A DNA stretch of 64,000 nt from Martinezella hainanensis (GTDB taxonomy: Bacteria; Pseudomonadota; Alphaproteobacteria; Rhizobiales; Rhizobiaceae): positions 558,001 through 622,000 of the forward strand of contig NZ_FMAC01000001.1 of NCBI RefSeq assembly GCF_900094555.1, in the 5' to 3' direction. Shown here piece by piece: positions 27,668 through 36,776 of this stretch. Under the pieces are notes generated by a model. That model had not been told where the DNA came from, made no database searches, and saw only the letters and a program-made list of their open reading frames with translations. The position numbers were made by a program, and so were the translations under genes. Numbering within the stretch: the stretch's first letter is position 1; every line of letters begins with the position of its first letter.

Positions 27668-29128
27668 TTACTTCATGACCTGGCCGTTGACCGTCACGTG
27701 ACCGTCATCGGAAAGATCGATATCCCAGCGCGAGCGTCCGTCGGTATCCGTCTTGGCAAAGCCCTTGGCCATCATCAGACCGAAAGAGAGCTGAGAAAGA
27801 TCGGCCTTCGTCTTTGCAGCTTCCTGGATGGCAGCAATCGTCTTGTCGAGATCACGGGCAAGAACCGTCATCTTCATGGCGACGCGGTCCTTCTCGTTCA
27901 GCCAGCCACGCATGCTGCCGGAAGCTTCGACATCATAGAGACCCGAGACGGCGCTGATCTTCGGGAAGTTGATGGTCATCGTTCCATCGGGGAACATGGC
28001 CTTCTGCAGCTTCTCGTCCATTGCCGGGTCGCTCTCCGGATTCTTGAAGTCGACCTGCTGGAAAACGTCCGCCAAAGCCGAGAAATTCAGGTTCGGCACC
28101 TGTACCTGGATATCGGCCGCATCAGGGATGAAGGCGATATAGTCCTCAGGGACCAGGCCCGTTTCCAGATCAAGCTTTTCGGCGTCCAATCCGAAATCGG
28201 CATTCATGGCATTGGCTGGCCCGGCTACCTTAAAGAAATAGCCCATTTTCTGCAGGCCGCCGTTGCCGAAAGGCGTCGTGACCGCGATATCCTTGATGGC
28301 GACGGACTCTTCGAAGGAACCGATGATCGGCATGGCATTCATCAACAAGGCCTTGACCGCCTTGCTGTCGGCATCGGAAAGCGTCTTCTCGTCCTTGTGC
28401 TCGGAGACAAACTGCAACAGGGAGTTCACGGCCTTCAAAGGCAGTTTCGTCGCCCCCACATTGAAATCGATCGCCGCGATCTTGATTTCCCCGAGCGTCG
28501 CGTCGTCGGACGAAATCTTGTCGTAGAGCGATTGCAGGCTGCCGTTCATCTTGAGATCGAGCCTGCCCGGCTCACCGCTGTCGGCCGATGACAGCGTATA
28601 GACGACGCTGTCGGCCGTAGCGTCATTCTTCTGGACGCTTTTGTTTTCGTCAGTGGTCTTTGTCGACAACGTGAAGCCGCTGCCCTTCATATCCATGGAG
28701 CGCAGATAATGAAGTGCCGGATCGAAAACACCCTGGAAGGTCGACGACGCCAAGGCATAGCGAAACTCGCTGTCGGAACCGCTTCCGGGCTTCGAGCGGG
28801 CCGTCACATCGAAGGCATTGTTGCCTTCGATGTTCCAGAGGCCGCTATCGAGCGGCGTCGCCAGCATCAGCAACGGCTTGAGGCCACTGATGTCGAAACC
28901 GCTGACATTCAGCTTGTCGAGGAGCTTCTGTACATCATAGGTCACTTCATAGTGCGCGCTGACCGGCTTGACCGAAATCGCACCGCTCTTTGCGATATCA
29001 TCGGGCAGGAAATAGGTCAGATTGCCGTAAAGATCCTTGGCGCCTTGTTCGCTGACGTCGGCAGCCTGCACAACGCCGGCCACGCCGGCAGCGAGAACAG
29101 CCGCCGTGGCAACCGCTTTGAAACGCAT
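27668..29128 (-). CDS. Secreted protein of unknown function, tandem paralog B
   Basis: 486-residue exported protein with signal peptide MRFKAVATAAVLAAGVAGVVQA (cleavage before ADVSEQG). The mature part has a repeated alternation of beta-rich and acidic stretches (VKPVSAHYEVTYDVQKLLDKL, FDISGLKPLLMLATPLDSG, LAKTDTDGRSRW-like end GFAKTDTDGRSRWDIDLSD), and ends VTVNGQVMK. No known domain is recognised. It is a clear paralog of the next gene upstream (29238-30680): the N-terminal and C-terminal segments are nearly identical in layout, so a tandem duplication is likely. No lipobox and no C-terminal anchor, so periplasmic. Confidence 0.85.
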   Translation of the reverse strand: MRFKAVATAAVLAAGVAGVVQAADVSEQGAKDLYGNLTYFLPDDIAKSGAISVKPVSAHYEVTYDVQKLLDKLNVSGFDISGLKPLLMLATPLDSGLWNIEGNNAFDVTARSKPGSGSDSEFRYALASSTFQGVFDPALHYLRSMDMKGSGFTLSTKTTDENKSVQKNDATADSVVYTLSSADSGEPGRLDLKMNGSLQSLYDKISSDDATLGEIKIAAIDFNVGATKLPLKAVNSLLQFVSEHKDEKTLSDADSKAVKALLMNAMPIIGSFEESVAIKDIAVTTPFGNGGLQKMGYFFKVAGPANAMNADFGLDAEKLDLETGLVPEDYIAFIPDAADIQVQVPNLNFSALADVFQQVDFKNPESDPAMDEKLQKAMFPDGTMTINFPKISAVSGLYDVEASGSMRGWLNEKDRVAMKMTVLARDLDKTIAAIQEAAKTKADLSQLSFGLMMAKGFAKTDTDGRSRWDIDLSDDGHVTVNGQVMK

Positions 29129-29237
29129 AATTCACCCCCAAATGTATGGAAAAGAAACGTGGAAATCTGGAAAAGACCGACCGGCCTTTCGCATGGAACT
29201 TTGTCATCGCCCTGATACGTGGGCCTATCCTCAAACC

Positions 29238-30680
29238 TCAAGGCTTCTTCATCACCTGTCCGTTGACCGTCACCGTCCGGTCTTCATCTATCGTGACGTC
29301 CCAGCGCAGACGGCCGTCCGCGTCGGTCTTGGCAAAACCCTTGGCAGCCAGCAGACTGAAGGAAACGCTGTTCAAGCGAGGCTGGGCTTTGGCGGCCTCC
29401 TGAATGGCGGCTACCGTCTTGTCGAAATCGCGCGCGAGGATCGTCGCCTGCAGCGAGATGCTGGAATGCGCCTTGGTCGAACCCTTCAGCTCGCCGGAAA
29501 CCTCGACATCGTAGACGTCAGACCTTGCGCTGATCTTCGGGAACTCCAGCGTTCCGTAGCCGCTCGGAAACATGGTGCGCTTCAGCGCCTCACCGGAAAC
29601 CGGCGTCGCCCGTGTGGCAATCGAATCGAGCCCGGCATCGATGAGGCCGGCGAAGTTGATATTGGGCACGCCGAGTTGAACATCCAGCGTCGCGGGCAGG
29701 AAAGGCGTAAAGGCAGCCGGCACGAGATCGGCATCCGGCGTGAACTGCTCAGCCCTCAGTTCCAGATTGACGTTCGACGCCTTGGTGAGACCGTCCATCT
29801 TGAAACTATAGTCGATGCGCTTGACGCCGACCTTGCCCTTCTCCGTCGCCACCAGTGCGTTATTCACGGTCACGGTCTTGCCGAGCGAACCGAAAACCGG
29901 CAGGGCTTGATGCACCAACTGCTCGAATTTCTCGCTGCCGCTTTGCGACAGCTGCTTAGCCTTGACGTGTTGAACGAAGAAACGAAAGAGCGCGCGCAGA
30001 TCCTTCACCGGCAAGCTCGTCGCAGTGACGTTGGTATCGACGCTATCGGCGCTGAAAGTGATGGGAGCAGCGTCCGGTCGCACCGTAAACTGCTCGCGCA
30101 AGCGTTGCAGCGTGCCTTGCAATTGCAGATCGACCTTGCCTGCCTCGCTGCTGTCGGTGACCGTATGGGCAAATGAGGCGCTGTCGATGGTGGCATCGAT
30201 CTTGCGCCCGCTTTTCGGGCCGCTGCCGGCGCTTGAGAATTTCACGCCGCTGCTCTTGATACCCATCGACCGCATCATTTCGATGGCAGGATCGAAAATG
30301 CCGTCGAAGGAACTGGAGGCGATCGAATAGGCAATGTCCGAGGTCGGCGAATGGAGCGCGACATCGAGGCTATTGTCGCCCGTCAGATGCCACCTTCCCT
30401 GTTCGACGGGCTGCGCAAAAAGGGAGAGCGGCTTGAAACCCGTTACCGAAAACGCGCTCGAATTGATCTTGTCGAAGAACTTCGCGAGATCGTAGGTAAT
30501 CTGATATTGATCGCCGGCCGGTTTGACGGTTACGAAATCGCTGCGGGCAAGGTCCTGCGAAAGCGAATGGGTCAGGATGTTGCGGAGTTCCTTGGCGCCT
30601 TGCTCATTGACGTCGGCTGCCTGTGATGCGCCGGCAAGACCCATGGAAAAAACCGCGGCGGCGATTGTCCTGGAACGCAT
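29238..30680 (-). CDS. Secreted protein of unknown function, tandem paralog A
   Basis: 480-residue exported protein, signal peptide MRSRTIAAAVFSMGLAGASQA then ADVNEQGAKELRNILTHSL. It shares with its neighbour the core VKPAGDQYQITYDLAKFFDKI, a GFKPLSLFAQPVEQG-type segment, AREFDKTVAAIQEAAK (here ARDFDKTVAAIQEAAKAQ) and the tail GFAKTDADGRLRWDVTI...VTVNGQVMKKP. The middle is divergent, as expected of an old duplication. The two genes lie 109 bases apart on one strand. Function and partners unknown; both look periplasmic. Confidence 0.85.
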   Translation of the reverse strand: MRSRTIAAAVFSMGLAGASQAADVNEQGAKELRNILTHSLSQDLARSDFVTVKPAGDQYQITYDLAKFFDKINSSAFSVTGFKPLSLFAQPVEQGRWHLTGDNSLDVALHSPTSDIAYSIASSSFDGIFDPAIEMMRSMGIKSSGVKFSSAGSGPKSGRKIDATIDSASFAHTVTDSSEAGKVDLQLQGTLQRLREQFTVRPDAAPITFSADSVDTNVTATSLPVKDLRALFRFFVQHVKAKQLSQSGSEKFEQLVHQALPVFGSLGKTVTVNNALVATEKGKVGVKRIDYSFKMDGLTKASNVNLELRAEQFTPDADLVPAAFTPFLPATLDVQLGVPNINFAGLIDAGLDSIATRATPVSGEALKRTMFPSGYGTLEFPKISARSDVYDVEVSGELKGSTKAHSSISLQATILARDFDKTVAAIQEAAKAQPRLNSVSFSLLAAKGFAKTDADGRLRWDVTIDEDRTVTVNGQVMKKP

Positions 30681-30826
30681 GCCCGACCTCTCCTTCTGAC
30701 CCTAATCGATTGGATTCGACTGTTGATGGGGCTGAGGGTATATGTCAAGACGTTGATAGAAATGGCGCTGCAGGCTTGTTCGCGGCAGTTGCAATGTCAC
30801 CACAAAGCTTCGCATTCCGGAGGTGC

Positions 30827-30855
30827 TTGCACCTTTGAGCACTTTGTATTATACG
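30827..30855 (+). promoter_or_regulatory. Promoter of rplY
   Basis: TTGCAC-17 bases-TATACG, a good sigma-70-type spacing, 130 bases before rplY. The perfect palindrome AGGTGC-TT-GCACCT (30821-30834) covers the -35 element and may bind a regulator. Confidence 0.6.
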
Positions 30856-30892
30856 CCACGCGTCCGCGTAGACACCCTTGGAGGCAACGCGG

Positions 30893-30964
30893 ATGAGGCA
30901 GGGCATGCCCTCCTCCAGTTCAGTCGATACGGCGTATGACCGAGCGAATGAACTCTCCAAATAA
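30893..30964 (+). CDS. Possible 23-codon upstream ORF before rplY
   Basis: ATG at 30893 with TTGGAGGC eight bases upstream, reading [20 protein letters not shown] and ending TAA at 30964, 18 bases before the rplY ATG. It includes the palindrome GGGCATGCCC. It may be a leader peptide or a chance frame; no family is known. Confidence 0.35.
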   Translation: MRQGMPSSSSVDTAYDRANELSK

Positions 30965-30981
30965 CCTCGAAAGGAATAGCT

Positions 30982-31599
30982 ATGAGCCACGAAAGCTACG
31001 AGCTCAAGGCCGAGGCGCGCGAACGGGTTGGTAAGGGGTCCGCCCGTGAACTTCGCCGCAATGGTCTGATCCCCGCTGTCATCTATGGTGACAAGCAGGC
31101 CCCCATTTCCATCGCTCTCAACACCAATGAGGTGACGAAGCGCATCCACGCCGGCGGCTTCCTGACGACGATCGCAACGATCGACGTCGACGGCAAGAAG
31201 ATCAAGGTTCTGCCGAAGGACTACCAGCTCGATCCGGTCCGTGACTTCACGGTCCACGTCGATTTCCTGCGCGTTTCCGGCAACACCGCGGTCACCGTTG
31301 AAATCCCGGTTCACTTCGAAAACCACGAGAAGTCCCCGGGCCTCAAGGCTGGCGGCGTGCTGAACATCGTTCGCCACGAAGTCGAAGTTCATTGCCCGGC
31401 TGACGCGATCCCGGAATTCTTCACCGTTGACCTCACCGGCCTGAAGAGCGGCGACAGCATCCACATCTCGGCCGTCAAGCTGCCGAAGAACGTGACCCCG
31501 GTCATCGCCGACCGCGACTTCACGATCGCAACGATCGTTGCTCCGGCAGCTGGCCTTGCTGAAGAAGAAGCAGAAGGCGGCGAAGAAGCCAGCGCCTGA
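30982..31599 (+). CDS. rplY: 50S ribosomal protein L25/general stress protein Ctc
   Basis: 205-residue long-form L25 (TL5/Ctc type) that binds 5S rRNA in the large subunit. The N-terminal L25 domain ([35 protein letters not shown]) carries the rRNA-binding basic stretch. The C-terminal TL5 beta domain ([27 protein letters not shown], residues about 110-190) is followed by an acidic tail [24 protein letters not shown] precedes the ATG. It has a strong terminator after it. In related genomes it precedes pth; here the two are split by two genes. Confidence 0.96.
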   Translation: MSHESYELKAEARERVGKGSARELRRNGLIPAVIYGDKQAPISIALNTNEVTKRIHAGGFLTTIATIDVDGKKIKVLPKDYQLDPVRDFTVHVDFLRVSGNTAVTVEIPVHFENHEKSPGLKAGGVLNIVRHEVEVHCPADAIPEFFTVDLTGLKSGDSIHISAVKLPKNVTPVIADRDFTIATIVAPAAGLAEEEAEGGEEASA

Positions 31600-31626
31600 T
31601 TGGCATCTTCGACCTGAAGCATTGAG

Positions 31627-31658
31627 ACCCGCCTCCCGTTCGGGATGGCGGGTTTTTT
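31627..31658 (+). terminator. Terminator of rplY
   Basis: ACCCGCC-TCCC-GTTC-GGGA-T-GGCGGGT followed by six T. A canonical stem 25 bases after the stop. Confidence 0.92.
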
Positions 31659-31844
31659 CATGTCCGGAAACAAATATTAGAGAAAGTAAAAATAAGAATG
31701 TCTTGGAATCTATACTATAGTTGATTTCCATTAACCCCAGAGTTTCAGCAACATTTAACGGATTCATGAAAATCTGCGCGAAAGAGTTGTAGAAAGCGGT
31801 GCCCCCTAAATCCGCTGGTCTATGACTGGGGAGCTAACGGAACT

Positions 31845-34211
31845 ATGAGCCATTCGGTCGAAAACAGGTTTTTCGCGATCGTTTGCGGTGCGCTGCTGGT
31901 TTTCGTAGCGCCGCTCTTCATCCTTTTCCTTTTTCTGTCGTCCGAACGCGCTGAAAAGGAAATCAAGGATCACATAACCGTTCTCCTCGTGGCCAATGCC
32001 CAGGCCCTCGCAAAGCCGCTATGGGACCTGGACGAAGACAGCGTGACCCAGATCAGCGCGACGACAGTCGCCGAAGGCGCGATCGTCCGCGTCAACGTCC
32101 GCGATCTTTCCGGCCAGCTCGACGTCACGCAATCGACCATCCCGAAATCCTACAAGGGCAATCTGGAGTCGGTTGATCGGCCGATTATCTACAACGGCGT
32201 CGATGGTGCGAAACGGCTCGGCACCATCACGGTCTATTATCCCCAGCTAGGCCTCTTCGACGGCCTGAAGAGTGAGGAGATCGTCTTCATCTCCATCTTC
32301 ATCTTCGCCGTACTGACGGTCTTCGGCGCGGCGCTGATCGGTAACCGCATCTTCGTTATCCAACCGCTGATGCGGTTGACGCATGCCATCGAGGCCACAC
32401 GGAGGCTCGGCTCGCGTCACCACGTCGACTGGCAGTCGAACGACGAAATGGGCCGCCTTGCCAGCAGCTTCAATGACATGCAGAGCAAGTTGCAGCGCGA
32501 GGAAACCGAGCTGAAGTTCGCTCATCGCCGGGCGACCGATACCTATAATCTGACACCCGCCATGCTTTTCTCGCTCGACAAGAATGATTGCATCGCTGCC
32601 GTTAGCGACTATTGGCTCGCCACCACGGGCTACGATCGCGCCGACGTGATCGGCCGCGAGTTTGCAAGTCTGATCCTGCCGGATTCGCGCGTACAATATA
32701 TCGAGCGCAAACGCGGCAACCCCGACAGTGCCGCCCGCCTCGCCGTGACGGTGAAATTCCTTTGCCGAGATGAGCGGGTCATGGATGTCCTGATCCTCGA
32801 AACAACCGCGATCCAGGATGGCCTGTCGCTCTCCGTCATGACCGACGTCACCGAACTCAAGCAGTCGGAAGACCGTAATCTGCGACAGGCGATTACCGAC
32901 CACCTGACCGGCCTTCTCAACCGCCAGGGCTTCGAGAGTGCGCTGGACGCAAAGATCAATGAAGCCGATCTGCGCAGGCGCGAACTCGCCTGCCTCTTCA
33001 TCGATCTCGATCGCTTCAAATGGATCAATGACAATATGGGCCACGCCGCCGGCGATGCGGCACTGCGCGAATTGGTATCGCGCCTGCAGAAATGCCTGAA
33101 GCCGGGTGACATTGCCGCGCGCCTCGGCGGCGACGAATTTGCCATGCTGCTGCTGGCCGAGAATGCGGAAGCGAGAGCGATCGACATGGCGGCCCTCATC
33201 GCGGAGGTCTTCGAGGCACCCTTCATCGGCGATGCGCGCCTTAGCGCCAGCATCGGCATTGCAATCTACCCGCGTCAGGCCGCCAATGCGGCTGAACTGC
33301 TGTTGAAGTCCGATATCGCCATGTATGCCAAGAAGCGCGACGGCAAGAACGGCGCGCAGATTTTCGACAACGGCATGCTGGACGATTCCCGCCGCCGCGC
33401 CGAACTGGAGAACCATATCGAAACCGGCCTCAACGAAGACTGGTTCGAAGCCTACCTGCAACCCGTCGTGAATATAGACGACCGCTCGATCGCCGGCTTC
33501 GAGGCGCTGATGCGTCTGCACCATCCACAAAAAGGCATCCTGCCCCCTGGCCGCATCATCGAGGTCGCCGAAGAAACCGGTTCGATCATTCGCATCGGCA
33601 ACCGCATCATGGAGAAGGCCATCGCCGATTTTGCTCGCCTCTCACGGATCGAGGGCATGCAGGATACCTATCTCGCCATCAACTTTTCGCCGCTGCAGTT
33701 CGAGCAGGAATTGCCGCTGCGCATTGCCGCCCTGCTATCACGCTACGAAATTGCTGCCCGGCGCATCGTCGTCGAAATCACCGAGGCTGTGCTCATGGAT
33801 GATAATCCGGAGACGCGCATGGTGATCAACGAGATCTGCCGCTACGGCTGCCGCATCGCGCTCGACGATTTCGGCACAGGTTATTCGTCACTGAGCTATA
33901 TCAATCGCTTCCCGGTCGACATTATCAAGATCGACCAATCTTTCATCCGCGCCATCAACGATACCGCCTCCGATGTCAGCGCCAAGAGCCGCATGCTGGT
34001 CGAAAGCATCACCACACTGTCGCACAAGATGAATTGCACGGTGATTGCGGAAGGCGTGGAGACCGAGGAGGAATGCGCTACCCTGCGTGCCATGGGTATC
34101 GATTATGGCCAGGGCTATCTGTTCTATCGGCCGCTGCATCCAGACCATCTGGTGAGGGTGCTGGTCGGCTCGCAGCAACATCACCCTTCCCCCGTAGCGC
34201 AAGCGTCATAG
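31845..34211 (+). CDS. Membrane GGDEF-EAL c-di-GMP protein with periplasmic sensor
   Basis: 788-residue bifunctional diguanylate cyclase/phosphodiesterase. Order: TM near 8-28, periplasmic sensor of about 115 residues, TM near 147-165 (FISIFIFAVLTVFGAALIG), HAMP, PAS (about 235-330), GGDEF (RLGGDEF near 428) and EAL (FEALMRL near 552). GGDEF is canonical, but the I-site position reads KPGD rather than RxxD, so product inhibition may be weak. EAL has NFSPLQF and DDFGTGYSSLSYINR, so metal and catalytic residues look intact. The net activity cannot be called. The next gene, a periplasmic solute-binding protein, starts 15 bases later, so ligand sensing by the pair is possible (inference). Confidence 0.93.
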   Translation: MSHSVENRFFAIVCGALLVFVAPLFILFLFLSSERAEKEIKDHITVLLVANAQALAKPLWDLDEDSVTQISATTVAEGAIVRVNVRDLSGQLDVTQSTIPKSYKGNLESVDRPIIYNGVDGAKRLGTITVYYPQLGLFDGLKSEEIVFISIFIFAVLTVFGAALIGNRIFVIQPLMRLTHAIEATRRLGSRHHVDWQSNDEMGRLASSFNDMQSKLQREETELKFAHRRATDTYNLTPAMLFSLDKNDCIAAVSDYWLATTGYDRADVIGREFASLILPDSRVQYIERKRGNPDSAARLAVTVKFLCRDERVMDVLILETTAIQDGLSLSVMTDVTELKQSEDRNLRQAITDHLTGLLNRQGFESALDAKINEADLRRRELACLFIDLDRFKWINDNMGHAAGDAALRELVSRLQKCLKPGDIAARLGGDEFAMLLLAENAEARAIDMAALIAEVFEAPFIGDARLSASIGIAIYPRQAANAAELLLKSDIAMYAKKRDGKNGAQIFDNGMLDDSRRRAELENHIETGLNEDWFEAYLQPVVNIDDRSIAGFEALMRLHHPQKGILPPGRIIEVAEETGSIIRIGNRIMEKAIADFARLSRIEGMQDTYLAINFSPLQFEQELPLRIAALLSRYEIAARRIVVEITEAVLMDDNPETRMVINEICRYGCRIALDDFGTGYSSLSYINRFPVDIIKIDQSFIRAINDTASDVSAKSRMLVESITTLSHKMNCTVIAEGVETEEECATLRAMGIDYGQGYLFYRPLHPDHLVRVLVGSQQHHPSPVAQAS

Positions 34212-34225
34212 CGATGAGGAACCGC

Positions 34226-34957
34226 ATGCGAAAACTGCTGCTCATGATTGCTACCGGCCTGTTTTCGCTCCCCCTTCTCTCCTCCGTCCACGCCGAAACC
34301 GTTCATTTCACCACCGAGGAATATCCGCCCTTCAACTACCGCGAAGGCAAGATGCCTGTCGGCGCGACCACCGAACAGGTGGAAAAGATCATGGCCGATA
34401 TCGGGGTCGATTACACGATTACCGTCATGCCCTGGGCTCGTGCCTACAATCAGGCGCTGGCCGAACCCATGACCTGCGTCTTCGCCACGGCGCACAACGA
34501 AGAACGCGATCTGCTCTTCAAATGGGTGCAACCATTGTTGACCGATCGAAATATCCTGATCAAGCACAGTGGTTCGAAGGTTGTCGCGACGACCATCGAC
34601 GAGGCAAGGAAATATCTCGTCGGCACATGGCGGGACGACTACACGGAGACTATCTTGCGCCGAAATGATTTTCCGCGCATCGATGTCGGCAGCGATTTCA
34701 AGGCCGCGCTCAAGAAGCTGATGAGCGACCGCATCGACCTGATGCCGATCTCGGAATTCTATTTCGACAAGCTGAAGAAAGAGGGCAATGCCGTGGAGAA
34801 GGTGACCCTTCTCTCGCAACAGCCGATGGGAATCGCCTGCCATAAGGATTTCCCGGCCGAACTCCTCAACAGGATGCAGGCGGCGCTGAATGCGCTGGTC
34901 GCCGACGGAACGCAGAAGCAGATTTTCCTGAAGTACGGCCTGCACCTCGGCGACTGA
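34226..34957 (+). CDS. Periplasmic solute-binding protein (family 3)
   Basis: 243-residue exported binding protein of the amino-acid SBP_3 type. Signal peptide MRKLLLMIATGLFSLPLLSSVHA, then ETVHFTTEEYPPFNYREGKMPVGATTEQVEKIM, which is the usual opening with the ligand-binding hinge; the middle has VMPWARAYNQALAEP. GAGGA (34216) favours the ATG at 34226 over one at 34214. No permease or ATPase gene is adjacent, unlike transport systems. It directly follows the GGDEF-EAL gene, so it may feed a signal to that sensor's periplasmic domain (inference). Known comparisons are sensor-coupled SBPs in other two-gene c-di-GMP modules. Confidence 0.88.
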   Translation: MRKLLLMIATGLFSLPLLSSVHAETVHFTTEEYPPFNYREGKMPVGATTEQVEKIMADIGVDYTITVMPWARAYNQALAEPMTCVFATAHNEERDLLFKWVQPLLTDRNILIKHSGSKVVATTIDEARKYLVGTWRDDYTETILRRNDFPRIDVGSDFKAALKKLMSDRIDLMPISEFYFDKLKKEGNAVEKVTLLSQQPMGIACHKDFPAELLNRMQAALNALVADGTQKQIFLKYGLHLGD

Positions 34958-35029
34958 CCGCATCCCACCTTGACTTTGCCGTCAAATCGCTGTGGTGAAG
35001 GGCATCGGCATTTTCGAAGGGTGAAGCAC

Positions 35030-35746
35030 ATGCTTCTCATCGCGGGCCTCGGCAATCCCGGCGCCAAATATCAGGGCAACCGCCACAATATCGGCTTCAT
35101 GGCCGTGGACGCGATCTATCGTCGCCACAGCTTTTCGCCCTGGTCGAAGAAATTCAAGGCGGAGATTGCCGAAGGCGAACTCGGCGGCCAGAAGGTGTTG
35201 CTCATCAAGCCGCAGACCTTCATGAACCTCTCAGGTGAATCCGTCGGCGAAGCCATGCGCTTCTACAAGCTCCAGCCGTCGGATCTCGTCGTGATCTACG
35301 ACGAACTCGATTTGCCCGCCGGCAAGGCGCGGTTGAAGACCGGCGGCGGTCATGGCGGCCATAACGGCATCAAGTCCATCGATGCCCACTGCGGCAAGGA
35401 GTATCGCCGCCTGCGGCTTGGTATCGGTCATCCCGGCGCCAAGGAGCTCGTGCACAATCACGTTCTCGGCGATTTCGCCAAGGTGGATCAAAGCTGGCTC
35501 GAGCCCCTTTTCGACGCACTTGCCGACAATGCCGACATGCTGGTGCGTGGCGAGGATTCGCAGCTGATGAACAAGATCGCGCTTGCCCTCGGCGGCAAGG
35601 CGGAAGACGACACCCCGAAGCAGGAAAAGAAGGCGCCGGCGAAGTCCCATATCCATCAGGCGCGCAATCACAGCCAGCCGAAGATTCCGGAAAGCGGCCC
35701 CATGGCGGAGATGCTGAAAAGGATGTTCGGCAAGAAGGACAATTGA
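35030..35746 (+). CDS. pth: Peptidyl-tRNA hydrolase
   Basis: 238-residue cytoplasmic enzyme freeing tRNA from stalled peptidyl-tRNA. The start [27 protein letters not shown] at 35030 follows GAAGGGTGAAG; the longer frame from 34970 is spurious. The catalytic histidine is H19, with N-terminal NxHN motif, [42 protein letters not shown] and GHPG near 145. The C-terminus has a 45-residue basic tail ([14 protein letters not shown]...) beyond the usual 190-residue enzyme, as in other rhizobia. A GNAT gene follows one base after the stop. Confidence 0.95.
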   Translation: MLLIAGLGNPGAKYQGNRHNIGFMAVDAIYRRHSFSPWSKKFKAEIAEGELGGQKVLLIKPQTFMNLSGESVGEAMRFYKLQPSDLVVIYDELDLPAGKARLKTGGGHGGHNGIKSIDAHCGKEYRRLRLGIGHPGAKELVHNHVLGDFAKVDQSWLEPLFDALADNADMLVRGEDSQLMNKIALALGGKAEDDTPKQEKKAPAKSHIHQARNHSQPKIPESGPMAEMLKRMFGKKDN

Positions 35747-35747
35747 G

Positions 35748-36221
35748 ATGCCGGATGCTGCAGCCGAAGATACCGCAGATATCGTCATCCGGCCGATAGC
35801 GATGGCGGACCTGCCGACGCTGCTTGCACTTTACCGGCATCTGAATGCAGAAGACCCGGTATTGGACCTGCAGCTGGCGGAGAGCCGCCTTGCAGAAATC
35901 CTCGCCCATCCCGGCATGACGATCTTCGCCGCCTTTGACGGCGACAAGGCCATCTCTTCCATAACGCTGATCGTCATCCCAAATCTCACGCGGGGCGGCG
36001 CGCCCTATGCGTTGATCGAGAATGTGGTGACCCACGCCGACTACCGTCGGCGCGGCCTTGCCGGCACAGTCCTCCGCAAAGCGTTTGCACACGCTTGGGA
36101 GAGGAACTGCTACAAAGTCATGCTGCTGACCGGATCGAAGAACCCGGCAACGCTACGCTTCTATGCCAATTGCGGATTTACCCAGGACAAGACAGGCTTC
36201 CAGATCCGCCGTCCCGCCTAG
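35748..36221 (+). CDS. GNAT family N-acetyltransferase
   Basis: 157-residue acetyl-CoA-dependent acetyltransferase. The fold shows strand IRPIAMADLPTLLALY, acetyl-CoA binding VVTHADYRRRGLAGTVLRKAFAHAW (motif A, residues about 92-118) and the C-terminal ATLRFYANCGFTQDK. The substrate cannot be read from sequence. The start ATG at 35748 overlaps closely with pth, TTGAG(ATG) arrangement, so co-translated. Convergent with clpS. Confidence 0.9.
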   Translation: MPDAAAEDTADIVIRPIAMADLPTLLALYRHLNAEDPVLDLQLAESRLAEILAHPGMTIFAAFDGDKAISSITLIVIPNLTRGGAPYALIENVVTHADYRRRGLAGTVLRKAFAHAWERNCYKVMLLTGSKNPATLRFYANCGFTQDKTGFQIRRPA

Positions 36222-36236
36222 CGAGAACGGTCGTGC

Positions 36237-36548
36237 CTATTCTTCCGGCTCGGTCGTGAACATCAGCGGGAAGCCGCCGCTCTTCGCCAGATCGACCGCC
36301 TCCTGCGCTTTGGTCTCGGCAATATCCCGCGCACAGACCATGACAACGCAGGTGCCGAGCTTGTGCGCCGTCATCATCACGCGGTAGCCGGTCTCCTCGC
36401 TCATGCGGAAGACAGCTTTCAGCACCATGATGACGAATTCCCGCGGCGTATAATCGTCGTTCACGAGAATGATCTTGTAGAGCTTCGGCCTCTCGACCTT
36501 CGGCTTGGTTTTAGTCTTTGGTTTCAGGACAACATCATTGTCACTCAT
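36237..36548 (-). CDS. clpS: ClpS2-type ATP-dependent Clp protease adaptor
   Basis: 103-residue adaptor that delivers N-degron substrates to ClpAP. Start MSDNDVVLKPKTKTKPK (36548), with two extra possible codons upstream. The core YKIILVNDDYTPREFVIMVLKAVF is the substrate-binding pocket region (NDDYTPM-type, here NDDYTPR), followed by HKLGTCVVMVCARDIAETKAQEAVDLA. Alphaproteobacteria carry two ClpS paralogs with different N-degron preference. This short one with a K/T-rich start resembles ClpS2. It is separate from clpA. Confidence 0.92.
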   Translation of the reverse strand: MSDNDVVLKPKTKTKPKVERPKLYKIILVNDDYTPREFVIMVLKAVFRMSEETGYRVMMTAHKLGTCVVMVCARDIAETKAQEAVDLAKSGGFPLMFTTEPEE

Positions 36549-36776
36549 CGGCATCACCGTTGACGACAGGGGAAGGAGCTTTGGGCTAATAGGGGAATTA
36601 TAGTGCAGCGCACCACATCCTTCAAGGATGGTCGTGTCAGGGAGGCAATGTGGCCGTTACCCGCTCTCAGCCCTTCCATCAGCAGAAAAGCGGCTCTTTG
36701 CCCGCACAAGACTTGACCCGCAACGGCCCTTCCCCCATAGGCACTGCAAAGATTTTCAAGATATGGACAAGGTGCC

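Noticed and set aside
32247..33530. 427-codon open frame on the minus strand opposite the GGDEF-EAL gene
   Set aside because: It is the mirror frame of a GC-rich, clearly coding region; the plus-strand protein has full catalytic motifs and the antisense frame has no family resemblance.
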